A stretch of 64,000 bases of DNA from Maricaulis sp. (GTDB taxonomy: Bacteria; Pseudomonadota; Alphaproteobacteria; Caulobacterales; Maricaulaceae). The position numbers and the translations under genes were made by a program. The stretch covers positions 1-64,000 of the forward strand of contig NZ_JADFAJ010000016.1 in the NCBI RefSeq assembly GCF_015665295.1, written 5' to 3'. Under the pieces are notes generated by a model. It had not been told where the DNA came from. It was given only the letters and a program-made list of their open reading frames with translations, and did no database searches. Shown here piece after piece: positions 9,353 to 19,034 of this stretch (the first letter of the stretch is position 1; the number at the start of each line of letters is the position of its first letter).

Positions 9353-9452
9353 AGGCGACACCAAACTAGTCAAAGGAATGCGTGACTAGCTACTTGCCGG
9401 AGACATAAGCATTTTTAATGTTTGCGCACACGGCCATCAGGACCCCCCGGAC

Positions 9453-10295
9453 ATGATCCATATTCGCAATCTCGGCTTTAACGAATTCGATCTGCTTTTG
9501 AGGTGGGCCGCAGCGGAAGGCTGGAATCCAGGCCTGGACGATGCAATGCCCTTCCATTCTGCTGACCCGAAAGGCTTCCTTGTGGGGGAGATCAATGGCG
9601 AGCCCGCAAGTTTGATCTCGGCGGTTCGCTACTCAGACGCGTACGGCTTTCTGGGCTTCTACATCTGCGCACCTGCGTTTCGCGGACACGGGCATGGCTG
9701 GGCAATCTGGCATGCTGCCATGGCCCAACTGGACAATCATGTCGTCGGCCTCGACGGCGTGATCGATCAGCAGGACAACTACCGAAAATCCGGCTTCGCC
9801 CTGGCGCACAGAAATATTCGACACGGCGGGACGGTCGCCTGCGAGACGCCGGATGATTCCCGCCTCGTTGTGGTCAACAACAACCTCATTCCCGCCCTGC
9901 TCGAGTTTGATCGCGGCTTCGTTCCTGCTCCGCGCGATGCCTTCTGCCAGGCCTGGCTCGACCCGTCGATCACCAGCCGTCACAGCCTTGCCCTCATCGA
10001 GGACGGTGAGATCATCGGTCAAGGCACGATCCGCAAATGCCATGACGGCTGGAAGATCGGTCCGCTGTTCGCGCGCAGCGAGATCGAGGCCGATCTGTTG
10101 TTTCGCGGCCTGTGCTCCAAGGCTGGTGGCGAGACAGTGTTTCTCGATACGCCGGAACCCAATCAAGCGGCGCTGGCGTTGGCCGCGCGCTTCGGCCTTG
10201 CGCCCGTCTTTGAAACCGCCCGGATGTACCGCGGCGAGGCCCCGCCCCTGCGGCTCGACCAGATCTTCGGGAACACCACATTCGAGCTGGGCTGA
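9453..10295 (+). CDS. GNAT acetyltransferase with tandem domains (YitH type)
   Basis: A 280-residue protein. The N-terminal half is a GNAT domain: FLVGEINGEPASLISAVRYSD and FYICAPAFRGHGHGWAIWHA, with the acetyl-CoA loop FRGHGHG. The C-terminal half (about 150-280) matches the second domain seen in YitH-like proteins (Acetyltransf_18): LALIEDGEIIGQGTIRK, then ETVFLDTPEPNQAALALAARFGLAPVFETARMY. The closing 'F-ETARMY' is a strong hallmark. Substrate is not known. No operon partner is evident; it converges on zapE three bases apart. Confidence 0.88.
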   Translation: MIHIRNLGFNEFDLLLRWAAAEGWNPGLDDAMPFHSADPKGFLVGEINGEPASLISAVRYSDAYGFLGFYICAPAFRGHGHGWAIWHAAMAQLDNHVVGLDGVIDQQDNYRKSGFALAHRNIRHGGTVACETPDDSRLVVVNNNLIPALLEFDRGFVPAPRDAFCQAWLDPSITSRHSLALIEDGEIIGQGTIRKCHDGWKIGPLFARSEIEADLLFRGLCSKAGGETVFLDTPEPNQAALALAARFGLAPVFETARMYRGEAPPLRLDQIFGNTTFELG

Positions 10296-10298
10296 CGC

Positions 10299-11435
10299 TC
10301 AGTCGCCGTCCTGCTCGCGGCGCTTGGCGGCGAGATAGTCATGCGTCCGCATTTCCATGAGACGCGACGCGGTCCGCTCGAATTCGAAGGCACCATCGCC
10401 CTCCGGGTAGAGGTCGACGGGGTCGGCATCGGCACTCATGACGAGCTTGGTCCGGGCTTCGTACAACGCATCGATCAGGGTCACGAAGCGCTTGGCCTCA
10501 TTGCGCTTGTCAGAGGACAGCTTCGGCACGAACTCCAGCAGCACCGTATGAAAGCGCTCGGCAATCGTCAGATAATCGGCCGCCCCGAGCGGTCGGGCGC
10601 AGAGCTCGGAGAAGGTGAAACGCGCCACACCGGCCGCCTCGCGATCAATGGTCAGGGCCCGCCCTTTCACGTCGAGCACACAATGCTGGGGCACGGCGCC
10701 CGATGTCAGGCGTTCCCACGCCTTGTTCATGGCCAGCTCGGCATCGGCGCTCAGCGGCGTGTAATAGACCGGTGCCGCCTCGAGCTGGCGCAAGCGGAAA
10801 TCCGTGCCGCCATCCAGCTCCATCACATTCAGCCGGTCCTTCAGCATCTCGATGACCGGCAGGAAGCGCTGCCGGTTGAGGCCGTTCTTGTAGAGATCGT
10901 CGGGGTGACGGTTCGAGGTCGCGACCACGACAACGCCGCGCTCGAAAAACTGTTCAAACAGGCGGCCCAGAATCGAGGCATCGGCAATGTCGGTGACCTG
11001 GAATTCGTCGAAGGCCAGCAGCCGGGCGCCGGCCGCGATCGCCTTGGCAACCGGCGGGATCGGATCATCGCCGGCACCGCGGACATGTTCAGGGCGCTTG
11101 CGGCGCTCCTCCGGTGTCAGCTTGCGCCATTCGGTTATGCGTGCGTGCACATCCTGCATGAATTCATGAAAATGCGCCCGCCGGCGCGGCTTGACCGGCG
11201 CGCTCTCGACAAAGAGATCCATCAACATTGACTTGCCGCGTCCGACCCCGCCCCACAGATACAGTCCGCGCGGTGCAGGATCGGGCTTGCCGAACAACCT
11301 CCTGCGGTGCGGACGCCAGCCTGCCAGCCGCGCCGCCAGATCGGTCAGCGCGATGGCCGCCTGCTCCTGCTCCGGATCGGGGCTGAGAAGACCGGCTTCA
11401 ACACGGTTACGCAGGACAGTCAGGGGCGTCGTCAT
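10299..11435 (-). CDS. zapE: Cell division ATPase ZapE (AFG1-like)
   Basis: A 378-residue P-loop ATPase of the AFG1/LACE1 family, linked to Z-ring constriction and to respiratory-complex quality control. Walker A is GGVGRGKS (62-69), and Walker B lies in LLAFDEFQVTDIADA. The family signatures HFHEFMQDVHARI, VVVATSNRHPDDLYKNGLNRQRFLP and HTVLLEFVPKLSSDKRNEAKRFVTLIDALYE are all present. Length matches alphaproteobacterial members. In many alphaproteobacteria zapE lies between sdh and mdh; here both are in the same region but separated by several kilobases. Confidence 0.95.
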   Translation of the reverse strand: MTTPLTVLRNRVEAGLLSPDPEQEQAAIALTDLAARLAGWRPHRRRLFGKPDPAPRGLYLWGGVGRGKSMLMDLFVESAPVKPRRRAHFHEFMQDVHARITEWRKLTPEERRKRPEHVRGAGDDPIPPVAKAIAAGARLLAFDEFQVTDIADASILGRLFEQFFERGVVVVATSNRHPDDLYKNGLNRQRFLPVIEMLKDRLNVMELDGGTDFRLRQLEAAPVYYTPLSADAELAMNKAWERLTSGAVPQHCVLDVKGRALTIDREAAGVARFTFSELCARPLGAADYLTIAERFHTVLLEFVPKLSSDKRNEAKRFVTLIDALYEARTKLVMSADADPVDLYPEGDGAFEFERTASRLMEMRTHDYLAAKRREQDGD

Positions 11436-11522
11436 GGGTGACAGGCTTGGGTGCTGCGGGTTGTCAGGTCAATGGGCGCGGTGCAGGGCCGGGCCCCCGA
11501 CGCCGTCCACCATGGCCCAGCA

Positions 11523-11951
11523 TCAGGCGCGGATCGCTTCCAGCGCCGCACGCATCGCGTCAGGGAGCTGGACCGGCCGACGCGCGTCGCGATCGACATA
11601 GACATGAACAAACCGCCCTTGGGCGGCCGGCTGATCCTCGCCCTGTCTGAACAGACCGATTTCATAGGTGACGGAGGAATTGCCCAGCCGGACGACCCGA
11701 ACGCCGCCCTCCACGGTTTCCGGATAGGCCAAGGGCGCGAAGTAATTGCACCCGGTCTCGACCACGAGACCGATAACCGCACCGGCATGGATATCCAGCC
11801 CGGCCTCCTCGATCAGGAAACAGTTCACCGCCGTGTCGAAGAAACCGTAATAGGCCGCATTGTTGATGTGGCCATAGATGTCGTTGTCGGCCCAGCGGGT
11901 CGGCAGGACGCGAAAGCGGGGATAGGCACTGCGGGCGCGCTTCTCGATCAC
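11523..11951 (-). CDS. Acyl-CoA thioesterase (4HBT hotdog family)
   Basis: A 142-residue hotdog-fold protein of the YbgC/4-hydroxybenzoyl-CoA thioesterase group. The active-site motif [21 protein letters not shown] has the conserved Asp and 'GH-NN' pair, followed by the usual [16 protein letters not shown] strand. It uses a GTG start that overlaps the TGA of the upstream iron-ADH gene (GTGA at 11948-11951), so the two are translationally coupled. Together they suggest breakdown or detoxification of a CoA ester and an alcohol/aldehyde, but no specific pathway can be named. Confidence 0.92.
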   Translation of the reverse strand: MIEKRARSAYPRFRVLPTRWADNDIYGHINNAAYYGFFDTAVNCFLIEEAGLDIHAGAVIGLVVETGCNYFAPLAYPETVEGGVRVVRLGNSSVTYEIGLFRQGEDQPAAQGRFVHVYVDRDARRPVQLPDAMRAALEAIRA

Positions 11952-13090
11952 AACACGGCCTCGTAACAGGCTTGGGCCGCCTCGAGGGTCATGGCGCGGG
12001 GATTGTTTTTCAACAGCCGCTCGACCTTCATCGCATCCTCTGCGAGGCGCGGCAGGTCGTTGTGCGAGACACCCACCTGGGTCAGCCGCGTTTCGATGCC
12101 GACCCCATCCGCGATCCGCTCCATCTCGGTGACCAGCGCCTCCGTCGACGGCGAGGTCAGATCAAGATGAGCTGCGAGCTGCGTGTAGAGTGGTTCCGCA
12201 CTGGCGGCATTGTAGCGCAGCACCGGCGGCAACATCAGCGAATTGGAAAGACCGTGCGGGACGTGAAAGACCCCGCCGAGCGGATAGGCCAGCGCATGCA
12301 CGGCCCCGACCGGCGCATTGGCGAAGGCTTGCCCGGTCAGGAGCGCGCCAAGCAGCATGTCCTCGCGCGCCTCGATATCCGATCCGTCCCGACAGGCTCG
12401 CTCGATCGCGCCATGCAGCTTCTTCAACCCCGCCAGGGCCAGTGCGTCCGAGACCGGGTTTTTCTCGATGGCCGAGGTATAGGCCTCAATCCCGTGCACC
12501 ATCGCATCGATTCCGGTCGCCGCCGTCACATGACGCGGCAACCCCAGGGTAAGCTCGGCATCGAGTACCGCCATGTCGCCATAAAGCGCCGGGTCATTGA
12601 CTCCCATTTTGGAGGTTTCACCGACCGTGACAACAGAGATGGGGGTGACTTCGGAGCCGGTCCCGGCCGTGGTCGGCACCAATACCAATGGCAGGCGCAA
12701 GCCCTTGACCTGATTGACGCCGTACATGGCGGAAAGCGGCTGATCACAGCCCAGAAGCAGGGCAACCAGCTTGGCTGTATCCATCGATGATCCGCCGCCG
12801 AAACCGACCACCAGCTGACCGCCAAATGCGCGGGCCCGCTCGGTTGCGGCCAGAATCATGTCCTCGGGCGGATCGGCCACGACATCATCGATCACCAGAA
12901 CCGATCGACCAGCCGCCTCCAGCCCTGCGAGAGCGCTGTCGATGAGGCCGAACTGACGCACGCCCTTGTCGGTCACCAGTACGACACGTTCGACACCCGC
13001 CATCAGGGGCGCCGCGATGTCGGCCAGTCTGCCGGCGGCGCCTCGTCCCGCGTGAATATGGGGTACGGTTCGGAACTGGAATGTGGCCAT
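11948..13090 (-). CDS. Iron-containing alcohol dehydrogenase
   Basis: A 380-residue group III dehydrogenase. The NAD(P)-binding region contains [14 protein letters not shown], and the family signature is [16 protein letters not shown]. Metal ligands are the Asp and His of [13 protein letters not shown], then two histidines in [22 protein letters not shown]. Length is standard. It precedes the thioesterase in a coupled two-gene unit. A perfect 10-bp inverted repeat lies 49-84 bases upstream of the start and could be its operator. Substrate is not deducible. Confidence 0.94.
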   Translation of the reverse strand: MATFQFRTVPHIHAGRGAAGRLADIAAPLMAGVERVVLVTDKGVRQFGLIDSALAGLEAAGRSVLVIDDVVADPPEDMILAATERARAFGGQLVVGFGGGSSMDTAKLVALLLGCDQPLSAMYGVNQVKGLRLPLVLVPTTAGTGSEVTPISVVTVGETSKMGVNDPALYGDMAVLDAELTLGLPRHVTAATGIDAMVHGIEAYTSAIEKNPVSDALALAGLKKLHGAIERACRDGSDIEAREDMLLGALLTGQAFANAPVGAVHALAYPLGGVFHVPHGLSNSLMLPPVLRYNAASAEPLYTQLAAHLDLTSPSTEALVTEMERIADGVGIETRLTQVGVSHNDLPRLAEDAMKVERLLKNNPRAMTLEAAQACYEAVL

Positions 13091-13138
13091 TTTGGGCTCT
13101 CAACACCGGATTACAGTTAACGGTATGTTTTCCATGTC

Positions 13139-13174
13139 CTATCCGTCCGAACTTGGCAAGGGGAGGACGGATAG
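13139..13174. promoter_or_regulatory. 10-bp inverted repeat upstream of iron-ADH
   Basis: CTATCCGTCC at 13139-13148 is perfectly repeated inverted as GGACGGATAG at 13165-13174, with a 16-base spacer. It sits in the 264-base interval between the divergent iron-ADH (start 13090) and the SpoIIAA-like gene (start 13355). It may be an operator for a dimeric regulator or a hairpin in the ADH leader. There is no T-run. Confidence 0.5.
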
Positions 13175-13354
13175 CAGTTCGCCGCTCATTTCCTACGCAT
13201 CTGTTTTGATTGAAGAGCGTTGGTTAATTCCACAAGAAACCTAGCTATTACAGGTGCTCTCGGCCTTTCTGCTCATTTTCGAATACTGGCGAACGGCGTT
13301 CGAAAAACTTATCTTCCGGCCCGTAACAAGAACAAGAATGTGTAGGTATTGAGT

Positions 13355-13732
13355 ATGACGGTGAGGGTCGACCTTATCGACGGTGGAACGGTCGTCGAAA
13401 TTCGAGCCCGTGGCCAGGCCACGCGTCGCGAAGCCGGCTGGGCCACGGAACGGGCGCGCGAGTTGTGCCAACGTCGCGCGGTGACGGCAATTCTGGCTGA
13501 CTGCAGCGAAGCGGAACGGCAGACAACACCGCAATTGTCCGCCGAGATTATCGAGAACTTCCTGTTCGCAATCGAACGCCCCGTTGCGGCCGCCTATGTA
13601 GTTCCGCGCGTCTGGGACGACGCATACCACGCCGCTGTCCGCAGCGAGATCGGCGACCTCCCGGAACATGCGCGCTTCTTCACCAGCCGCGATACTGCGC
13701 TGGACTGGCTGGTCTCCCTGCAGCCGGCATAA
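13355..13732 (+). CDS. Small SpoIIAA/STAS-like protein
   Basis: A 125-residue cytosolic protein of alternating beta strands and helices. The opening strands (TVRVDLIDGGTVVEIRARGQ), a central strand (AVTAILADCSEA) and the ending FFTSRDTALDWL fit the SpoIIAA-like fold found in many alphaproteobacteria, whose function is unknown. The ATG at 13355 is preferred over a TTG two codons upstream. A weak AGG is 8 bases before it. A second protein with a similar end (61935-62336) is in the same window. A strong hairpin follows. Confidence 0.7.
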   Translation: MTVRVDLIDGGTVVEIRARGQATRREAGWATERARELCQRRAVTAILADCSEAERQTTPQLSAEIIENFLFAIERPVAAAYVVPRVWDDAYHAAVRSEIGDLPEHARFFTSRDTALDWLVSLQPA

Positions 13733-13764
13733 GCCGGTCGGCCTCACCCCGCAGACCACCAAGA

Positions 13765-13800
13765 AAAAGGCCTCCCCAACACAAAATCGGGAGGCCTTTT
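13765..13800. terminator. Bidirectional terminator, SpoIIAA-like gene and mmsA
   Basis: A 12-bp perfect stem (AAAAGGCCTCCC / GGGAGGCCTTTT) with a 12-base loop lies between convergent stops at 13732 and 13829. It has A and T runs on both sides and can end transcription from both directions. Confidence 0.9.
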
Positions 13801-13828
13801 GCGTTCAGGAACCAGCTCCCGGCGGGAC

Positions 13829-15328
13829 CTAGTTCATCGTGGGAATGACAAAGGCCTGATCGCCGATATCACCGGTCGGCCAGCGCTGGGTCACGGTCTT
13901 GATCTTGGTGAAGAAGCGAATGCCATCCGTGCCGTACTGGTTGGTGTCGGTGAAGGCCGACCGTTTCCAGCCCCCGAAGGAGTGATAGGCGACGGGCACC
14001 GGAATCGGCACATTGATACCCACCATGCCGACCTGGACTTTTGAAGCAAACTCACGCGCCGCCAGACCACTTCGGGTAAAGATCGCAACACCATTGCCGT
14101 ACTGGTGTTCGGACGGCAGGTGAGCCGCCTCGTCCAGGTTATCGGCCCGCACGACCTGCAGTACCGGACCGAAAATCTCTTCCTGGTAGGAGGACATGGA
14201 GGGCTTCACATTGTCGAACAGGCTCGGCCCGATGAAGAAGCCTTTCTCATGGCCCTGAAGCTTGAAGCCACGACCATCCAGCAACAGGTCCGCGCCCTCA
14301 TCGACGCCTGTCTGTATCCATTTCTCGATCGATGCCCGGTGGGTCGAGGAGACGACCGGTCCGTAGTGCGCGTCACTGTCGGTCGAAACGCCGACGCGAA
14401 GCTTGGCCGCCTCTTCCCTGATACGACCGACGAACTCGTCGGCCGTATCCTTGCCGACCGGCACCGCAACCGGCAGCGCCATGCAACGCTCGCCGGCAGA
14501 ACCGAATGCGGCGCCGAGAAAGTCGGTGACCACCTGGTCCATGTCCGCGTCGGGCATGATGATGCCATGGTTCTTGGCACCGCCCATGGCCTGGAAGCGC
14601 TTGCCTTCGCGGGCGCAGGTCTGGGCAATGTAGTGGGCAATACTGGAGGAACCGACAAAGGAGACGGCCTTGATGTCCTCATTGTGCAGCAGCGCATCAA
14701 CAGCCGTCTTGTCGCCGTGTACGACCTGCAGCACACCTTCAGGCAGTCCGGCCTCGATCATCAGCTCTGCCAGACGAACCGGAACTGAAGGATCTTTTTC
14801 CGACGGCTTGAGGACCATCGCATTGCCGGTCGCGAGCGCCATACCCATGAACCACATCGGGATCATGGCCGGAAAGTTGAATGGCGAGATGCCGGCGACA
14901 ACGCCGAGCGGCTGGCGCATCGAATAGACATCAATGCCGGGGCCGGCGCTCTCCGTGTACTCACCCTTCATCAGGTGCGGCACGCCGCAGGCGAATTCGA
15001 CGACTTCCAGACCGCGGATCAGATCGCCCTTCGCGTCGGCGATCACCTTGCCATGTTCCGAAGAGAGAAGCTCCGCGAGACTGTCCATCTCGGCTTCGAC
15101 CAGCGACTTGTACGTCATCAGGACACGGGCGCGACGTTGTGGATTCATGGCAGCCCATTTGATCTGGGCCGCCTTGGCATCCTCGACCGCCTTGGCCACC
15201 TCGTCCGTCGTCGCGAATTGGACGCGGGCCTGCACGTCACCCGTGTTCGGGTTGTAGACGTCGCCGAACTGCCCGGACACGCCGACTGCGGCCTTGCCGT
15301 TGATAAAATGATGGATTTCGCGCGTCAT
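13829..15328 (-). CDS. mmsA: Methylmalonate-semialdehyde dehydrogenase (CoA-acylating)
   Basis: A 499-residue aldehyde dehydrogenase that converts methylmalonate or malonate semialdehyde plus CoA and NAD to propionyl- or acetyl-CoA in valine and inositol breakdown. Family signatures are GISPFNFPAMIPMWFMGMALATGNAMVLKPSEKDPSVP, the active-site Cys in AAFGSAGERCMALPV, and the MmsA-specific end around PVAYHSFGGWKRSAFTD. The start at 15328 has GGGAG before it; the frame open further upstream (to 15664) is low-complexity and overlaps the divergent promoter region, so it was rejected. It is apparently a single-gene unit ended by the hairpin at 13765-13800. Confidence 0.95.
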   Translation of the reverse strand: MTREIHHFINGKAAVGVSGQFGDVYNPNTGDVQARVQFATTDEVAKAVEDAKAAQIKWAAMNPQRRARVLMTYKSLVEAEMDSLAELLSSEHGKVIADAKGDLIRGLEVVEFACGVPHLMKGEYTESAGPGIDVYSMRQPLGVVAGISPFNFPAMIPMWFMGMALATGNAMVLKPSEKDPSVPVRLAELMIEAGLPEGVLQVVHGDKTAVDALLHNEDIKAVSFVGSSSIAHYIAQTCAREGKRFQAMGGAKNHGIIMPDADMDQVVTDFLGAAFGSAGERCMALPVAVPVGKDTADEFVGRIREEAAKLRVGVSTDSDAHYGPVVSSTHRASIEKWIQTGVDEGADLLLDGRGFKLQGHEKGFFIGPSLFDNVKPSMSSYQEEIFGPVLQVVRADNLDEAAHLPSEHQYGNGVAIFTRSGLAAREFASKVQVGMVGINVPIPVPVAYHSFGGWKRSAFTDTNQYGTDGIRFFTKIKTVTQRWPTGDIGDQAFVIPTMN

Positions 15329-15602
15329 CGCTACGCTCCCGCAACTCGAGTGGATCCGGTCCTCTCCGGGACCGATTGCTGGCGCTGACTTAGTATGCCT
15401 GCCCCGGCCTGTCGAGCGGTGGCTCAGTTTTGGGCGGCCGCGCGACCCCGGGACACGCATGGATTGAGGATGGACCGATTGCGACCGGTTTATCCTTGCA
15501 AAGCCATGGGACCCGCACAACAATATGGACCTGATACGCAATCGGTTTGGGTGTTGGCGAGACCGCCGACGACAACCGCTATCATCCTCAGGGGAAAATA
15601 CC

Positions 15603-18600
15603 GTGGCTACTGTTCGCAAACTCACAAATTTCAGGTCATTGCTTGTCGCGACAACCTCGATCATCGGATTGTCAGCGGCACCCGCCCTTGCGCAGCAGGA
15701 AGTCGGTCAGATCGTACCGGTCGATGGCGTTACATCCGACGACACCTTCGACTCGGCGACCGATGTAACCGGCATCGGCATGTTCTTTCGCGATGACGGC
15801 TTTGTCTGCTCCGGCACCCTGGTCAATCCGCGGATGGTCCTCTTCGCCGCGCATTGCGTGAATGATCGCCCGGCCAGCGACTACGGCGCCGGCATCAACG
15901 CCGCCTGGTCTTTCGGCGCTGACGCCCTGCCAGGCTTCATCGACTGGATCAACAACGGCTATTCGAGCAATCCGGATATGGCCGTCTTCAATGTCGCGCA
16001 GATTCTCTACAATATGGAATCGGTCGCGCGCCCCGAAGGGCTGGGATTCCTGGAAGGCGATATTGCACTATCAGTGCTCGACACACCCGCCGGCAATGTC
16101 CCGACTTGGGCGCTCCTGTTCTCGGCGCTGCCGGCGCCGACCGCCTACACGCAGGAAACCGGCTCTGGATATCACGTCAACCTGGTCGGCTACGGCCGAA
16201 GCGGCGACGGGAGCTCGGGCGCCTCCATCGCGATCGACTGGCGTCGCCGTGCGGCCGAGAACTTCATCGGCGCCCTTGCCTCACTCGATGATCGCAATTT
16301 CTTCCTGTTCGGATCTACGTTTGGCGACGCGAATCCGCAAAACCTCTACCAGCTCGACTTCGACGATCCGACGCGGACCAACCCGTTCGATTTTGACCTC
16401 TTCCGCGGCGATGCGGCCCCCAATGAGGGAACAACTGCGGGCGGCGACTCCGGCGGCCCCCTGATTCTCGATGCGGCCGGTAACGCAGGCATCGGGGAAG
16501 ACCTGGTGATCGGCGTCCTGTCCGGGGGCTCTCGCTTCTTTGGACCGCAAGCGTTTTCATCCTACGGCACCAGCAGTTTCTATCAGCCGCTCTACCTGTT
16601 CTGGGACTGGGTCGTCGAGAACAACCCCTATCGCTACGTCTCGACCGATGGCAGCGACGGCAATTGGGAGGACCCCAATCACTGGGTCACACAGCTCGAT
16701 CCGGCCTTCCGGGTGATCGACGAGAATGGCAATATCGTCAACGGCCTGCCCACCGACCCGGGCGAAGGAATCGGCGACACATCCGATCCTTGGGGTGAAA
16801 TCTGTTTTGCACCCATCGAGTGCGAAACACTCGAGACCGGCGTTGTGGCGCCTTACAATGAAGGCGGCGCCCAGCCGGTTGCCGGACTGAACGACAACAG
16901 TATCGGCTCAGCCGGCGACAATTCCGGCGGCCTCGCACCGGCGCGCCTGCCGGTGTCGGAAGCAAATCCTGCTTATGCCGTGCAGAGTGACAGCGCGGCA
17001 GGCCCGGGCACGCTTGGTGCCCTGCCGGCCGCCACGATCACCAACGGCCTGCCGGGCGCGACCGGCTTTACAGTCAACAATGTCAACGCCACCGCGACAT
17101 CGATCGGGCGCTATTTCGACGTCATCCTGTCGGATGGATTGACCACGCTCTCCAGCACGGTCGAGGTCGACCGGCTGACGCTCGCCGGCGCATCGGCCGG
17201 GCTTGACGTGGCCAGCAATGGCGACCTGACCAGCCTGATCGAGATCATGCATCAGTCGGGGTCGATGAATGTCGACGGCACGTTGAGCAGCTGGGGCGAT
17301 TATCTTCTGATGTCCGGCGTGCTGACCGGTTCCGGCACGATCAACACGCCCTACCTCACCAACATCATGGGGCTGATCGGACCGGGTGGCATGGGGCAGA
17401 TCGGGAATCTGACCGTGAACGGCAATGTCATCCTGGCTTCGGCCAGCGGCCTGGTGATCGACATCGCGCCCGGCGGCTCCGATCGTCTCACCGTCAATGG
17501 CACTATCTCACTCGGCGGTACGCTCATTCTCAATCCGGTGAACGGCTATCTGCCGCGCTATGGCGACGGCAACAGCTTCATCCTGGCAACATCCACAGCT
17601 GAAAGCTTCACCGACATCATGGATCTGCCTGGGGCCCTGCGGCCGACAGTCAGCTTCGCCAACGGAACCGTTTCCTATTCGATCGAAGCCGACAGCCTGA
17701 CCAGCCAGGCCAGCTTCAGCAATTTCTTCCAATACAATCTGGCCACCGCGCTCGATGATGGGCGCGCGGCAAATTACGACGATCTCGCAACGATCTACGG
17801 CCTGCTCGACCTGCTGGAAGACAGCGATCTCACGGCCGCCCTCGACAGTCATGCGCCCTACGAGACGGTCATGTTCGACCGGGCAGCGCGTGCACAAGGC
17901 AATGCTCTGAGCGCAGCCCTGCGCAGTGAAATCGGCGGGCGGGCCTCACAGGCCGACGCAGTGGTCGATGTGCTTGCGAGCGCCGAGCTTCATGCCAACG
18001 GCATGGCCCGCGCGGCCCATCTGAGCGGTGCCAAGTCGCTCTTCCGTCAGCCCGCCACCGGCATGGGTCCGACGGGTGAAACCGGCTGGCGCGCCTTTGG
18101 CCAGATCGGCCTGATCCAGGGCGATGCCGGCCTGATCGGCGGAGCCGGTCAGTTCGACTTCGATGGCGGCTTCACACTGTTGGGACTCGAAGGCCGGGCA
18201 GGCAATGGCTGGTCCTTCGGTGGTGCGATCGGCCTTGCCCAGACCGATGGCGATGCGCCAGCCAGCATCGGCTATGTCACGAGCGATGTTTCGACGCTGC
18301 AGTTCAGCGCCTTCGCGGGATACCGGAAAGATAACTGGAACCTGTCCGGCTATCTCAGCCACTCGACGCTTGAGAGTGACGGGGTGCGGAGCCTGGCAAC
18401 CGGTGGCGCTTCACGACTTCGGCAGGACGGCGATGCGCTCGGTGCAGGCGCCGAAATCACCTATCAAGGCTGGTCCGGTGAGGGCTTCTCGATCGCACCG
18501 ACGGCGAGTTTGGAATACAGCGATTTCAGTTTCGACGCGGCGACGAGCTCTGCCGGTCCGGCGAGCCTGGCTGTCGCAGGGCGCTCGGCAACCAGCTTGC

Positions 18601-18905
18601 TGGCGCGCGCCGGTGCAACCGTGGAATGGCAGGCTTTCGGTGTTGAGCCGAGCGTCTATCTCGGTGCGGCCCGGGATTTGGGCGACAGCGACGAGCTCTA
18701 CTCGGCCGCATTCGCCAGCGCGCCGCTGGTCAGCTTCTCGGCCCCGGGGAGTTTGACGCTCGACGCCACATGGTTCGAAGCCGCGGTCAGTTTCGAGAAG
18801 ACGCTGTCAAATGGTACAGTCTTCTCCTTCAGCCACCAGCGCGATATCAATCGCAACTATATCAATCAGGCGGTTACCAGCATCGCGATTTCGATGCCGT
18901 TCTGA
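15603..18905 (+). CDS. Trypsin-like serine protease autotransporter
   Basis: A 1100-residue outer-membrane protein starting at a GTG with AGGGGA seven bases upstream. A signal peptide (1-30, ending APALA) leads to an S1 protease domain with the triad H84 (FAAHC), D153 (GDIAL) and S283 (GGDSGGP). A long passenger follows with beta-strand-rich, low-charge sequence, including stretches typical of beta-helix adhesin repeats. The C-terminal ~275 residues form an autotransporter barrel (GWRAFGQIGLIQGD onward), ending in the expected aromatic residue (SIAISMPF). The protease is thus probably displayed or released at the cell surface. Substrate and cleavage site are unknown. A terminator follows at 18931. 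Confidence 0.92.
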   Translation: MATVRKLTNFRSLLVATTSIIGLSAAPALAQQEVGQIVPVDGVTSDDTFDSATDVTGIGMFFRDDGFVCSGTLVNPRMVLFAAHCVNDRPASDYGAGINAAWSFGADALPGFIDWINNGYSSNPDMAVFNVAQILYNMESVARPEGLGFLEGDIALSVLDTPAGNVPTWALLFSALPAPTAYTQETGSGYHVNLVGYGRSGDGSSGASIAIDWRRRAAENFIGALASLDDRNFFLFGSTFGDANPQNLYQLDFDDPTRTNPFDFDLFRGDAAPNEGTTAGGDSGGPLILDAAGNAGIGEDLVIGVLSGGSRFFGPQAFSSYGTSSFYQPLYLFWDWVVENNPYRYVSTDGSDGNWEDPNHWVTQLDPAFRVIDENGNIVNGLPTDPGEGIGDTSDPWGEICFAPIECETLETGVVAPYNEGGAQPVAGLNDNSIGSAGDNSGGLAPARLPVSEANPAYAVQSDSAAGPGTLGALPAATITNGLPGATGFTVNNVNATATSIGRYFDVILSDGLTTLSSTVEVDRLTLAGASAGLDVASNGDLTSLIEIMHQSGSMNVDGTLSSWGDYLLMSGVLTGSGTINTPYLTNIMGLIGPGGMGQIGNLTVNGNVILASASGLVIDIAPGGSDRLTVNGTISLGGTLILNPVNGYLPRYGDGNSFILATSTAESFTDIMDLPGALRPTVSFANGTVSYSIEADSLTSQASFSNFFQYNLATALDDGRAANYDDLATIYGLLDLLEDSDLTAALDSHAPYETVMFDRAARAQGNALSAALRSEIGGRASQADAVVDVLASAELHANGMARAAHLSGAKSLFRQPATGMGPTGETGWRAFGQIGLIQGDAGLIGGAGQFDFDGGFTLLGLEGRAGNGWSFGGAIGLAQTDGDAPASIGYVTSDVSTLQFSAFAGYRKDNWNLSGYLSHSTLESDGVRSLATGGASRLRQDGDALGAGAEITYQGWSGEGFSIAPTASLEYSDFSFDAATSSAGPASLAVAGRSATSLLARAGATVEWQAFGVEPSVYLGAARDLGDSDELYSAAFASAPLVSFSAPGSLTLDATWFEAAVSFEKTLSNGTVFSFSHQRDINRNYINQAVTSIAISMPF

Positions 18906-18930
18906 TCTGCTTTTTGTCGCATTACCCAGG

Positions 18931-18961
18931 AGCACCCGGTCTATATCGGCCGGGTGCTTTT
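18931..18961 (+). terminator. Rho-independent terminator after autotransporter
   Basis: A 9-bp stem (AGCACCCGG / CCGGGTGCT) with a 10-base loop is followed by TTTT, 25 bases after the autotransporter stop. Confidence 0.85.
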
Positions 18962-19034
18962 GATTCACGGATTCCGCGACGGATTTGCAGCGAGATACCG
19001 TTGAATGCGACATCCATCCAGGGAAGGATATTCC

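Noticed and set aside
15329-15664. N-terminal extension of mmsA in the same frame
   Set aside because: Low-complexity, overlaps the divergent gene start, and the ribosome site favours 15328.
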